From: Plantago elongata
Taxonomy: Eukaryota > Streptophyta > Magnoliopsida > Lamiales > Plantaginaceae
DNA length: 31,271 nt
Reading direction: 5' to 3'
Assembly: GCA_036897095.1 (NCBI GenBank)
Contig: JAYMSP010001523.1
Location: forward strand, 1 to 31,271
This document shows, piece by piece, positions 18,320 through 27,850 of this stretch. The number at the start of each line of letters is the position of its first letter. Position 1 is the stretch's first letter. A program made the position numbers and the translations under genes. Below the pieces are notes generated by a model that was given only the letters and a program-made list of their open reading frames with translations, was not told where the DNA came from and ran no database searches.

Positions 18320-19610
18320 TATATTGGTGATACTCGAACACAGAGGGTCCGAGGAATTTGCACCCTTCAACTTGGTGATTTGCTCGAGCGATGCGGGCTT
18401 GTCATTACCAGGATTTATGCATAGATAGGCGATACTCGGATTTTGAGGATTCAAGAAATTTGCACAATTTGACTTGGAATTAGCTCGAGCGTCTTGAGCT
18501 CATCTTTGCTAGGATTTCTTCATAGATAGGTGATACTCGGACTCTGGGGGTTCGAGGAGTTTGCACCTTTGAACTTGGAATTAACTCGAGCGACGAGGGC
18601 TCGGCTTCGCCATAATTTTTTCTTAGATAGGTGATACTCGGACTCTAGGAGTCAGAGGAGTTTGCACCTTTCAATTTGGTGATTTGATCAAGCGTTGAGA
18701 GCTAGGCTTTACCAATATATCTTCAAAGATAGGTGATACTCGGATTCTGAGGGTCCGAGGAGTTTGCACCTTTGAACATGGAATTAGCTCGAGCATTGAG
18801 AGCTCAACTTAATCAACACTTCTTTCGAGAGGCGATACTCATACGTTGAGAGTTCGAGGAGTTTGCACCCTCTTTACCTTGGTGATTAGCTCGAGCGTTG
18901 GGGGCTCGGCTTAATCAACACGTCTTTCAAGAGGCAATACTCGAACATTGAGAGTTCGAGGAGTTTGCACCCTCTTTGCCTTGGTGATTAGCTCGAGCCT
19001 TGGGGGCTCGACTTAATCAACACTTCTTTCTAGAGGTGATACTCGGACGTTGAGAGTCTGATGAGTTTGCACCCTCTTTGCCTTGGTGATTAGCTCGAGC
19101 CATGGGGACTCGGCTTAATTAATCAACACACTTCTTTCGAGAGGCGATACTCGGACGTTGAGAGCCTGAGGAGTTTGCACCCTCTTTACCTTGGTGATTA
19201 GCTCGAGCGTTGGGGGACGACTTTACCAATATATATTCATAGATAGGTGATACTCGGAATCTGAGGATCCGAGGAGTTTGCACCCTCTTTGCCTTGGTGA
19301 TTAACTCGAGTGTTTGTGGCTTGGCTTAATCAACACTTCTTTCAAGAGGCGATACTCGGACGTTGCGAGAGTCCGAGGAGTTTGCACCCTCTTTCCATTG
19401 GTGATTAGCTCGAGCGTTGGGGGCTCGACTTTTCCAATATATCTTCATAGATAGTTGACACTCAGATTATGAGGATCCGATGAGTTTGCACCCTCTTTGC
19501 CTTGGTGATTAACTCGAGCGTTGCGGGCTTGGCTCAATCAACACTTATTTTGAGAGGCGATAGTCGGACGTTGAGAGCCCGAGGATTTTGCACCCTCTTT
19601 AGCTTGGTAA
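18320..19610. repeat. Tandem array, subfamily B (about 13 copies of a ~102-bp monomer)
   Basis: The marker GATACTCGGAC recurs near 18329, 18431, 18532, 18633, 18734, 18833, 18935, 19038, 19145, 19249, 19351, 19455 and 19558. Units contain TTAGCTCGAGCGTTG...GGCTCG, a GATACTCGGAC...GTCCGAGGAG inverted repeat and GTTTGCACC. Two variants are present: one with ATATCTTCATAGATAGG and one with CAACACTTCTTTCGAGAGG, partly alternating at the right end. The scaffold 'TTAGCTCGA...GGCTCGGCTT' is shared with subfamily A, so both derive from one ancestral monomer. Confidence 0.9.
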
Positions 19611-19789
19611 TCGCTCGAGATCAGTGCTTCGCGAGTTAAGATGTGGGGCTGCTTTGGAATCTGAAAGTGTAGAGTTTCCCCCGAGGTTGTGCGAAGCTTT
19701 CACGTCCAACCTGATGGAGATCTCGCGCAACTTAGGATACCGAGGTCGTTGGGTTGGTGATGAAGTTTTTTGCCATGACTTTTCGTAAC
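19599..19789 (-). other. Gypsy-like 5' leader between primer-binding site and tandem array
   Basis: Downstream (minus strand) of the primer-binding-site remnant is a leader with a short frame (MACGKRYEKSWQKTSSP...) that stops when the tandem repeats begin. No gag domain was recognised. The element is therefore a non-coding derivative or has lost its coding region. Confidence 0.4.
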
Positions 19790-19807
19790 GTTTCCCACAC
19801 GCCAATA
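19790..19807 (-). other. Gypsy-type primer-binding-site remnant
   Basis: On the minus strand ATTGGCGTGTGGGAAACG matches the plant gypsy junction TTGGCGCCGTCTGTGGGAA (from memory), with five bases missing (GACGG on the plus strand). It lies just inside a CA-ending LTR-like sequence, in the position a primer-binding site should occupy. The deletion would impair tRNA priming. Confidence 0.55.
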
Positions 19808-20479
19808 TGATGTGGTATAAAAATATCTAAGTGACCTTGACCTCGGAATGTGAGACTCCTCGGCCCAGGTTGGGCGAATAGTAGTAATAGAATCTCCTCG
19901 GTACCATCTACAAAATGAGGTAGGGTGTTTGACCCTTTTTGGCTGGCTTGCCTTGGGCAAACCGGGCTTTAGATTCAACTCGTCTTTAGTCGGTAGTATA
20001 TTATGAGTAAATTACTTACTTGGTTATGAGAAGATGTGCCTCTATAATTATAGGAAGTGCTCCGGAGGACAAGCCGCTGACTTGTCCGGAGCCTGGTCGA
20101 CCCTATTAGCTTCTGACACGTGGTCATAGCAGGGTGGCGCGTTTAGATCACGTGGCGGGTTTGGACAATACGAGGTCGGCTCCTCTAGAGGTCGGGTTTA
20201 GTCCGTCCGGTCTTTCTCCTTGGTTAATAAACATTCCTAGTAAGGGGTTTGGTCGGACCTGTTTGGGTAGGGTCGGTCCGACTAGAATGATGACAAGTGC
20301 CTTGTGAGGGAATAGTTCAATCCTCTACTTCAACTTCAGGAGGTCGGTCTCCAAGTGTTGGTTAGAGGTATGATCTCCTCGGCTCTTGACAAACTCCATG
20401 AACTTTGTAATAAAGTGAGAGATGAATTCTCCCAAAGCCTTCTTAGACCGTGAATTCGAGGACGGGACTCATTTGTACA
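19808..20479 (-). mobile_element. Putative gypsy-like LTR (minus orientation)
   Basis: Read on the minus strand, a candidate LTR starts TGTACAAATGAGTCCCG at 20479 and ends TATACCACATCA at 19808, three bases before the primer-binding-site remnant. It is more GC-rich than its surroundings, with repeated GAGGTCGG and CTCCTCGG motifs shared in style with the tandem array. The right end agrees with the primer-binding site; the left boundary is only a guess from the TG terminus. No partner LTR was found in the window. Confidence 0.4.
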
Positions 20480-20972
20480 TATTAATATCAAATTGTTTCG
20501 GGATTTTAGAATTACAGGTTGAATACTGGTGTGGGTTTTAAAATTGCAAGTTGGATAGTGAAACGAGTTCCAGAACTCGTAAAATTTTGACGAATTCTAT
20601 TCAAATGGGTTTTTATGGGTCGGGTGGGGCAGTTCACACCCATAGCTAATTGGCATGGTGCTGAGCATTACTAGATTTAGCCTATCCCATAAATATTTGG
20701 TTTCTCTTTTCGTTGGTGGATGAAGAAAATTCGGTGGTACAGTAGTATTATAGTAGTAGTTGCTTAAATGGTGGCATTTGAAAAAAATCTACAATTTGGA
20801 AGAAGAGAAGAGAAGTGAAGTTTCCCTAATTTTGAAAACCTAGTGAAATTTAGTACACAATCAATCCAGCGCGCGAGAATTTGATTCAAACAATTTGAAG
20901 AAACCCTCTCGCTTCCTTCCGTATACTACCTCAAACTGAAAGCGTCGATTACAGTCATCGATCGATCGACAA
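20480..20972 (+). promoter_or_regulatory. Upstream region and 5' leader of the importin-alpha gene
   Basis: A TATA-like ATAAATAT is at 20689-20696, and a purine-rich GAAGAAGAGAAGAGAAG stretch, common in plant leaders, lies near 20800. If the leader begins near 20720 it contains an upstream ATG at 20768 with a short frame closing near 20818. The transcription start cannot be fixed from sequence. Confidence 0.3.
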
Positions 20973-23900
20973 ATGGCGGACAATTCTTCAACTCCTCACA
21001 AAAGAGGCTCTGTCAAGTCATCAGGCAAATTCATTTCCTCTTTCTTTCTTGTTACTTAGCTCATTTCAATCCAATATCTCACAAAGATTAAATCAATTAG
21101 TTTTTTGATTTTGTGAAATTTGAAATCGATTTTCGATTAAAATTTGTTTGGTTTGAATTACTTTTCATCTGTTTCTATTAGTTGGAAGTGCTGCGTCACA
21201 GAGGAGACGGGAGCATGCTGTAGAGATCAGAAAGGAAAGGAGAGAAGCACTGATGCGAACCAAGCGTTTGTGCAGAGTTGGGGTTGGTAGCAATGATGAT
21301 GGACTACTTCTCAATGATGATGATATGTTCATGGATCAAGAGCAATCAGTTCTTGAGGAGCAGACTTCCAAAGCGGTTAATGAATTAAAGCTTGTTGTTG
21401 CCTATCAGTATGATAACTTCAAAATTCTTTTTTTCGAGGAGTGTTGCATGTCACTTATTCATGATATTGTCTATGTGATGCAAACTCAATTTATTTGCTT
21501 GGCTAAGCACTTCTCTTGAAGCACAACATTGTAAAATCATGCTAGTGCTTGCTGTCATATTATACATGTCATGTAATGTATACAAGATGGAGTATGGACA
21601 GCTTCAGTTAGTGTTGAATGTCTTGATATTTGAAACGCATGCAACAGATACCTTTATGTAAATATGATGATTCTATGTTGCTATTTATTTAGCCTTCCTT
21701 CTACCAGGAGCTTATTTAGAGTACTTGCACTTTGTCATTGTTTCCGTATAGGGGGAAGGGAGCAATGCAGAAAAAGGTGAATGCTCTGCAGGAGCTAAGA
21801 CGACTTTTGGCAAAATCGGAATATCCTCCTGTCGAATCTGCTCTCAAGGCTGGAGCCATACCTTTATTGGTTCAGTGCCTTTCATTTGGTTCACCGGATG
21901 AGCAGGTTCTTGCCCAGTTTGTTCATATTCTTATCATTTAAAATATTCTTGTTATATCGTGTTTATAGAAGCCAACTCTTATGAAATGTATGTTTCTAAT
22001 ACGTAATGCGCTGCAATCTGTTAGTTACTCGAAGCAGCTTGGTGTTTGACGAATATAGCAGCAGGGAAACCGGAAGAAACTAAAGCTTTGCTGCCTGCGC
22101 TGCCATTACTTATTGCTCATCTAGGAGGTCTGTATTCTAATGCTACATTTGGATGCGCTGCTTACTTTATGCTTTCCCTGTAAAGATATCTGAGATTTGA
22201 CATAAATTGATAGTTAATGTATGTCCTAAGTTGGACAAGGTTGTCTTATACAGGTGTTTTTGATCTTTATTCTTTAGCTTTCTTAATCATGTCAGCTCAA
22301 GTGTTCAGATATTGTGGTTTCACTTTATTCCCCCAACCCCGACATAGTCAAGGCAGTGTTTCTGTAGTCCGGGATTAACGTTAATCACGTGAGGGTGTAC
22401 TTGCTTGATACTATTTCCTTCAACATTAGAGTGTTGTATGTGGGACTGGGAGTCATAAATTGTACTACGATGCTTGGTCCTTAATTGCTGATACTATTTC
22501 CTTCAAGTGCTGTACTTGTTTGTTTATATGCAATGGCATAATATTCACTATTTAAAACTACTGCATGATAAATTCTCTCTCCATATTAATATTGGTTTTA
22601 GATGAATATTTTCCTTCTTGCTGATGTCATTATCTTGGAAAACTCTTGATTTCTATCTTAAATCTGGTTGGTTGTCTGCAACACATGAAGTTCTTCAAAC
22701 AGGTTTATTATCTGGTATGGTAACTGAACTAAAATTGCCTTAAATCTCAAGTTAACCATTGCTCTCCTTCTAGGACAGTGATGAAGGATATGTAACTCCC
22801 TGTTCAATAAATATTTCCAAAAGAAGCTGTAGGATTATTACCAGACCTTATTTAGCTCTCTTTTAGAATTTTATAGGAATATAAGTTGACTTTAGCGAAG
22901 AAAACAATGTTATCTATTTCATTTTCCTATCTTTTATTTTTTGGGAGGCCACATACGTTTCAATTTAGCTTTGTCAAATTTACTTTAAAGTATCTGTTTC
23001 ATAGTTAATTAGACTATGCAGGAAATTAATATTATGCCTGTTATTGCCATTTCTGCAGAAAACACTTCAGTTCCTGTTGCAGAGCAATGTGCCTGGGCAT
23101 TGGGAAATGTTGCAGGTGAGGGAGAGGAGCTGCGAAATGTTCTGATATCTCAAGGAGCTTTATTACCTCTTGCAAGAATGATGCTGCCTAACAAGGGGTC
23201 AACTGTGAGAACGGCTGCTTGGGCATTGTCCAACTTAATCAAGGTGCAGAAGGACTGGTTTAACCAATGATATTTAAATTTTCCATCATATGCTATTTAT
23301 TTAACATTCCACTTTTCAACGGCCATGAAACAAAGCATTTTTAAAATTATTCAATGTAACTGAACTCTTCATTTATGTTGAACTTCTTTTTATTAAAATT
23401 TCGATACAGCTTTGAAATTTTCCTTAGAAGGGACAGAGATTACATAATGTTTACCTAGTAGAACTATGATAAATGTTGAAAAGTTATTTTGTTTGAGGTC
23501 TATAACTTGCTGCACGTTAAATGCAGTTGCTGGTGCCCCTAAAAATAGTCTACTTTATACAGAAAAGCTCTGCAATTTTCAAGACAGCAGTATTTTGTTG
23601 ATGCATATGGATTGATTATAGTTATTTCTGTTTAATTCTGGATAGGGTCCAGATCCCAAAGCTGCCACTGAATTAATAAGAATTGATGGCGTCATCGATG
23701 CAATTCTTCGTCATTTCAAGAGAACGTAAGTCGTAATTTGCAATCTTAACTTATTCATAGTAAAATTTGGAGAATTCCAATGTTACTGCACTGTGTTTTT
23801 TATGAACAATAGCCCCCTTTGTTCACATGTCAATGCTGTTGACATGTATTTTTAATGTGAACAAAATACGCCCAACTTTTTGCTTCAATGTTTAGTACCT

Positions 23901-25807
23901 GGAAAATATTTCATGAGAGCATTGTGTGTACAGAACAATGTCTTTATGCTACTTTAATAGACATCTCAAGTTTCAATGATGTCTAGAGCTGGTTTATAGG
24001 TCGTACATGGATGCTTGATATATAAGCAAATGCTAGACAGCTTTTTATTCATGCTTGATCATGATGCTGTTAAGTTCACATGAAGATTCATTCCTTCTCA
24101 ATTCCCGTCCTCCCAATTATGAGATGTTTGGATGACTGTCTAAAATAGTTTTGCATTCAGGGATGAAGAATTAGCTACCGAAGTTGCCTGGGTTATTGTG
24201 TATCTGACTGCACTTTCAAACATTGCTACGAGTATGCTGGCTAGATCTGATCTACCACATTTAATTGTAGACAGATTATCATCATCAGATAGTCTGCAAC
24301 TGCTTATACCGGTACATGCATTACAGAAGAAAATTTATTGCTAAAGAACTTCCTCGTACAGTTTTTGATTTTAAGTTGTTATGGTTACAACATGCTTGAG
24401 TTATTTGGTTAGAAAAGTTAATCTAGCCTGAGTTTCCTGTGAAGTGGTGTAACCAGAATGGTAAGGTAAATGCAAATCGTTGTAAGAACCAAGTTTCGAT
24501 GATTCATCTAAAAAAGTCCAGTTAATGATGCTGATTTCTGACTTACTGGGAGTTAAACTTTGACGATACTATTAAGAGAATATAAGGATTATACTGCCCA
24601 AAATTTTGTTTGAACGAATTGTCCCACTTATCCATTCTCTCACCTATAGTAATAACAGCCAATTTCTAATTTAGGAAGCAACCTGCATACTTAGTGAAAG
24701 ATTTGGGTGTTAGTATTATAATTTGAAATGTTGTGGTCTTTTAATAGGATGTGAATATATGTATGTTCTGGAATATGATTGACATGCCGTTTGTATTGTA
24801 TTTTTGCTGTTCTCACACAGGTGCTACGGAGTCTAGGTAATCTTGTTGCTGGTGATTCTTATGTAACTGAATCTGTCCTTGTCTCTGGAGATGAGATCAC
24901 AGGCTAGTTCCGCTTCTGCATTTTTGTTTAGTACTAAATAGTGACATTTGGTGCTAATCCTTTTCTACTGCAGTGAATGCAATTCAAGCACTTGTCAAAT
25001 GTTTGAGAAGTGAGCATCGTGTCTTAAAGAAGGTGGGCTGTTATATAATTGTATCATAACATCTCTATATTTACAATATTTGCTTTCATCAGTTTCTTTT
25101 TTTTTTTTTCCCACTCTGTAGGAATCTGCATGGGTGCTATCCAACATAGCTACTGGTTCTATTGAGCATAAGAAAATGATATACCATAGTGAAGCAGTGT
25201 TATTATTGATGCGCCTTCTTACAACTGCGCCATTTGACATTAGAAAGGAAGTGGCATACGTTCTTGGTAACCTCTGTGTTGGTGCGTCTGATGGAACAGG
25301 GAGCCCAAATTTGATTGGCGAGCACTTGGTTTTTCTTGTTGGGAGAGGATGCCTTGGTGGTTTTGTTGATTTAGTAAGATCAGCAGATACCGAGGCTGTG
25401 AAATTAGGCCTTCAATTCATGGAACTGGTTAGCAAACTATTCTATCTTTTGCCAGCCTGAAAATTGAGTTTACGTTTGTTGTGATGAATGGAACTTAAGA
25501 AAAGCAGCTTTAATTGTTCCTGCTGTATAATTGTGTTAGAAACATGTCTTCTTGTGCTTAGATTCTTACTATATCTATTTGAGACACAGGTTGCTGTGAA
25601 ATCTTTGTATGATTTTTATTTCCAAGATCTTTTCTGACACAGGTTTTACGGGGAATGCCAAATGGCGAAGGACCCAAGCTTGTTGAGGCAGAGGATGGAA
25701 TTGAGGCCATGGAAAGATTCATGTTCCATGAAAATGAAGGTCTAAAAAACATGGCCAGCCACCTAGTTGACAAGTACTTCGGTGAAGAGTATGGACTTGA
25801 TTCATGA
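20973..25807 (+). CDS. IMPA-9: Importin subunit alpha, IMPA-9 type (11 exons, 520 aa)
   Basis: Exons: 20973-21024, 21182-21407, 21752-21905, 22025-22127, 23059-23243, 23646-23725, 24161-24311, 24821-24902, 24974-25032, 25122-25427 and 25643-25807. The spliced frame is open for 520 residues. It begins MADNSSTPHKRGSVKSSVGS and ends VDKYFGEEYGLDS, close to recalled Arabidopsis IMPA-9. Residues ~20-60 form a basic importin-beta-binding segment (QRRREHAVEIRKERREALM), followed by an acidic patch. Armadillo repeats follow, with W/N pairs W150/N154, W191/N195, W233/N237 and W368/N372; W277 pairs with Y281 and Y410 with N414. The protein is the adaptor that binds classical nuclear-localisation signals and hands cargo to importin-beta. 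Introns 1 and 8 need GC donors; the other eight are GT-AG. Intron 4 (931 bp) is longest. Confidence 0.93.
21025..21181 (+). other. Intron 1 of importin-alpha, GC-AG type
   Basis: Exon 1 ends AAGTCATCAG and the intron starts GCAAATTC; the acceptor is TTCTATTAG|TTGGAAG. This junction restores the conserved KSSVGS segment. The nearest GT upstream (GTCAAG at 21012) would change phase and throw exon 2 out of frame. Confidence 0.8.
24903..24973 (+). other. Intron 8 of importin-alpha, GC-AG type (71 bp)
   Basis: Exon 8 ends GATGAGATCACAG and the intron begins GCTAGTTCC; the acceptor is CTACTGCAG|TGAATGC. Reading on past the exon meets an immediate in-frame TAG. The only phase-compatible GT donor nearby (GCTG|GTGATT at about 24851) would delete some 17 residues of a segment whose full length matches Arabidopsis IMPA-9. 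Confidence 0.75.
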
Positions 25808-26120
25808 TAACATTCGGTATCGGAGTTGTACTGTAAAATGTTTCTACTGTAACTTCTCCTATCTGTGTAATGTTACTGGAACAAGTTGTTGAACCACTCG
25901 AGAACTGATGTGAAATTATCCCAAGATTTATAAACTGAAAGAGTGCAAAATATACAAAATTGAGAACAGGGAGCAGGAGATGGTAGTGTTTTTTTTTGTG
26001 GGTAAGTCGTAGAGTGTTTCTTTTCTCTGTATTTCCTTTTGCGTATTTCCATTTCAACAATTACAGTACATGTATGTTAGTATGTATAGGTTTGATTGCT
26101 TGCGAAATAATATTGTTGCA
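25808..26120 (+). other. 3' UTR of the importin-alpha gene
   Basis: TGA at 25805-25807 is followed by TGTAAAATG (about 25840) and TGTGTAATG, UGUA-type far-upstream elements, and AATAAT near 26107 as a candidate near-upstream element. The exact poly(A) site is uncertain. Confidence 0.4.
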
Positions 26121-26362
26121 ACATGGCATGTTGTGCATTCATAGGTTTGGTCATATTTAAGGCAAGGATCTTAGTGTTGTAACACATGCTGGACTCCTTT
26201 GGTTCTATTTTAGGCAAGGATCTTAGTGTGTTGAGTGGAACGACTTTTACTTGCTAGGACACCTAAAACTGGAAAACCAAGTGATAGAGCTGGTCATGTT
26301 TTCCGGCTTAATTGGGACAAGCCGGTAACTTGACTTAGTTGAGGATTTTGGCCAGGTGGTGG

Positions 26363-26370
26363 CATGGACC
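26363..26370. repeat. Left target-site duplication of the hAT MITE
   Basis: CATGGACC, repeated exactly at 26798-26805. Confidence 0.9.
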
Positions 26371-26797
26371 TAGGGCTACACATGAGTTGAGCTTTTTTTC
26401 GAGCTATTCGAACTCGACTTGAAAAAAGCTCGAGCTCGAGTTCCAGCTTTATATTTAGCTCGAAAATATTTCGAGTTCGAGCTCGAATAATGTATTATCG
26501 GCTCGAAAACTCGACGAGCTATTCAAATAGTCTTTTTTAGTAATAATATATATTGTAAATATAATAATAAATACAGATAATATTTCATTTAATTAATTTT
26601 AAATTTTTTAGTCAAGTTAAATTCGAGCTCGCGAGTCGAGTTAAATTCGAGCTTTCGAGTTTTAAAGATTTAATAATATAAAATAAAAAAAGCTCGTGAG
26701 TCGAATTCGAATAGTAAAATTTACTCTCGAGCTCGAACTCAAGCTTTGATAAAAAATTCTTTAACGAGTGGCTTGGCTCAGCTTGTTTGCAGGCCTA
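26371..26797. mobile_element. hAT-type MITE, 427 bp
   Basis: The element starts TAGGGCTACACATGAGTTGAGC and ends GGCTCAGCTTGTTTGCAGGCCTA, imperfect inverted termini flanked by the perfect 8-bp duplication CATGGACC. The interior is AT-rich but full of GAGCTCGA/TCGAGCTC palindromic motifs in both orientations near the two ends (about 26400-26520 and 26620-26750), giving extensive self-complementarity. No coding capacity. The ends resemble the larger hAT element at 104-1339 (TAGGGCT-type), but the interiors are unrelated. Confidence 0.9.
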
Positions 26798-26805
26798 CAT
26801 GGACC
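26798..26805. repeat. Right target-site duplication of the hAT MITE
   Basis: CATGGACC, second perfect copy. Confidence 0.9.
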
Positions 26806-27070
26806 TCTCAGTAAAGTAGTGAATATAAAAAGATAATGCATCTTTTTAAAAATATAATTTGTTTTAGTGTCCGGAGAAAAAATAGCTGAATCATTCTTAA
26901 AGTGTATGATATAAGAATTTTAATTGAACGATAAAGTGGGGGAGATGTTAACATATAATATCAGAACATAACATAGGTGAGTTCTATAAACGGAAGGGAC
27001 TTTCTTGTTTACGAGGTTTGTAAAATGTAAATTGTGACAATAATTTTATGTAATTAAAAAAAAAAAAAAA
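26806..27070. other. AT-rich spacer ending in an A-run
   Basis: No gene seen. An A-run of about 15 at 27056-27070 marks a change to the sequence that leads into the DUF4283 fragment, and may be the tail of an adjoining retroposed sequence. Confidence 0.35.
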
Positions 27071-27410
27071 CTCTTTCCTTTGGAGTTTCACCCTCTCGGT
27101 TGGTGATTGTGATCTTACTCTTGAAAGATTTTATTATCTTTTGTATAACGCTTCAACTGCTGAGTCTCTCCTATAATTTTGAGTGTTGATGTGAGATTCA
27201 CAAATATGTTTTCCGAGCAGTTGGCTTTTGCAAAGCATTTAGATTCTTTGGTTGTAATTTTATTAGTAACTAGCCTCATTGACTTTTATAAAATTAATTA
27301 AAATTTGAACATATATGGTGGCGTTATCTTACTTACAATTTCTATATATTTTTTTATTGATCTAGTAATCTACTCTTTTCATAGTTCTCTCGACGTTACC
27401 TCTCTAATTT

Positions 27411-27850
27411 ATGGTTATATGGAGATTGTTATTGTGGAAGAAATTAGAATATACATTATCAGAACAATCGAAAGTTGAGATTCCAGTCGGAGATTGGGAT
27501 ACTCGTATTTTTGAAATTATCTTTATCTCATGTGGGACGTATCCTCTCTTGTAAAGTAATATGTTTGGAATATTTAGAACGGGCATAAATTAGTGGATGG
27601 AATCTGGCCAGAGGTGTTAACATTCTAAAAATTAGGAGATGATCGATTGTTCTTTCGTTTTGATCATGTGGTGGAAAGCAAGCGAAAAGTCCTTTTGCAC
27701 GGGCCTTGGGCGTTCGATAAAAACCTCTAGGTTCTTCGAAAGATTGACCAGGGACATGATCCTATGGATGTAAATCTAGATTTGTGTGATTTCTATGTAC
27801 ATGCCTCTGGTGTTCCGTTTGCACTAAGACGTCGAGCCAGTCCACAGGGA
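27411..27850 (+). pseudogene. DUF4283-domain retroelement ORF fragment (plus strand)
   Basis: Frames joined across small indels give SEQSKVEIPVGDWDTRIFEI, WNLARGVNILK, RLFFRFDHVVE, LLHGPWAFDKNL and MDVNLDLCDFYVHASGVPFA, the order and spacing of the DUF4283 N-terminal domain of plant LINE-type and related zinc-knuckle proteins. An in-frame TAG interrupts it near 27727, and further stops and frameshifts precede. The ATG at 27411 is the likely ancestral start. The similarity breaks off near 27845, where acidic minus-strand coding sequence begins. Confidence 0.6.

Noticed and set aside
17281-19620. CRISPR-like or protein-coding repeat array
   Set aside because: Monomers are about 100 bp with no distinct spacers, all frames are interrupted, and the context is a plant retroelement.
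24851-24973. Canonical GT donor (GCTG|GTGATT) for importin-alpha intron 8
   Set aside because: It is in frame but would remove about 17 residues; using the GC donor gives a segment of the same length as in Arabidopsis IMPA-9. Kept only as a possible alternative splice site.
25134-25460. Independent small gene within the importin-alpha region
   Set aside because: It is exon 10 plus readthrough into intron 10.
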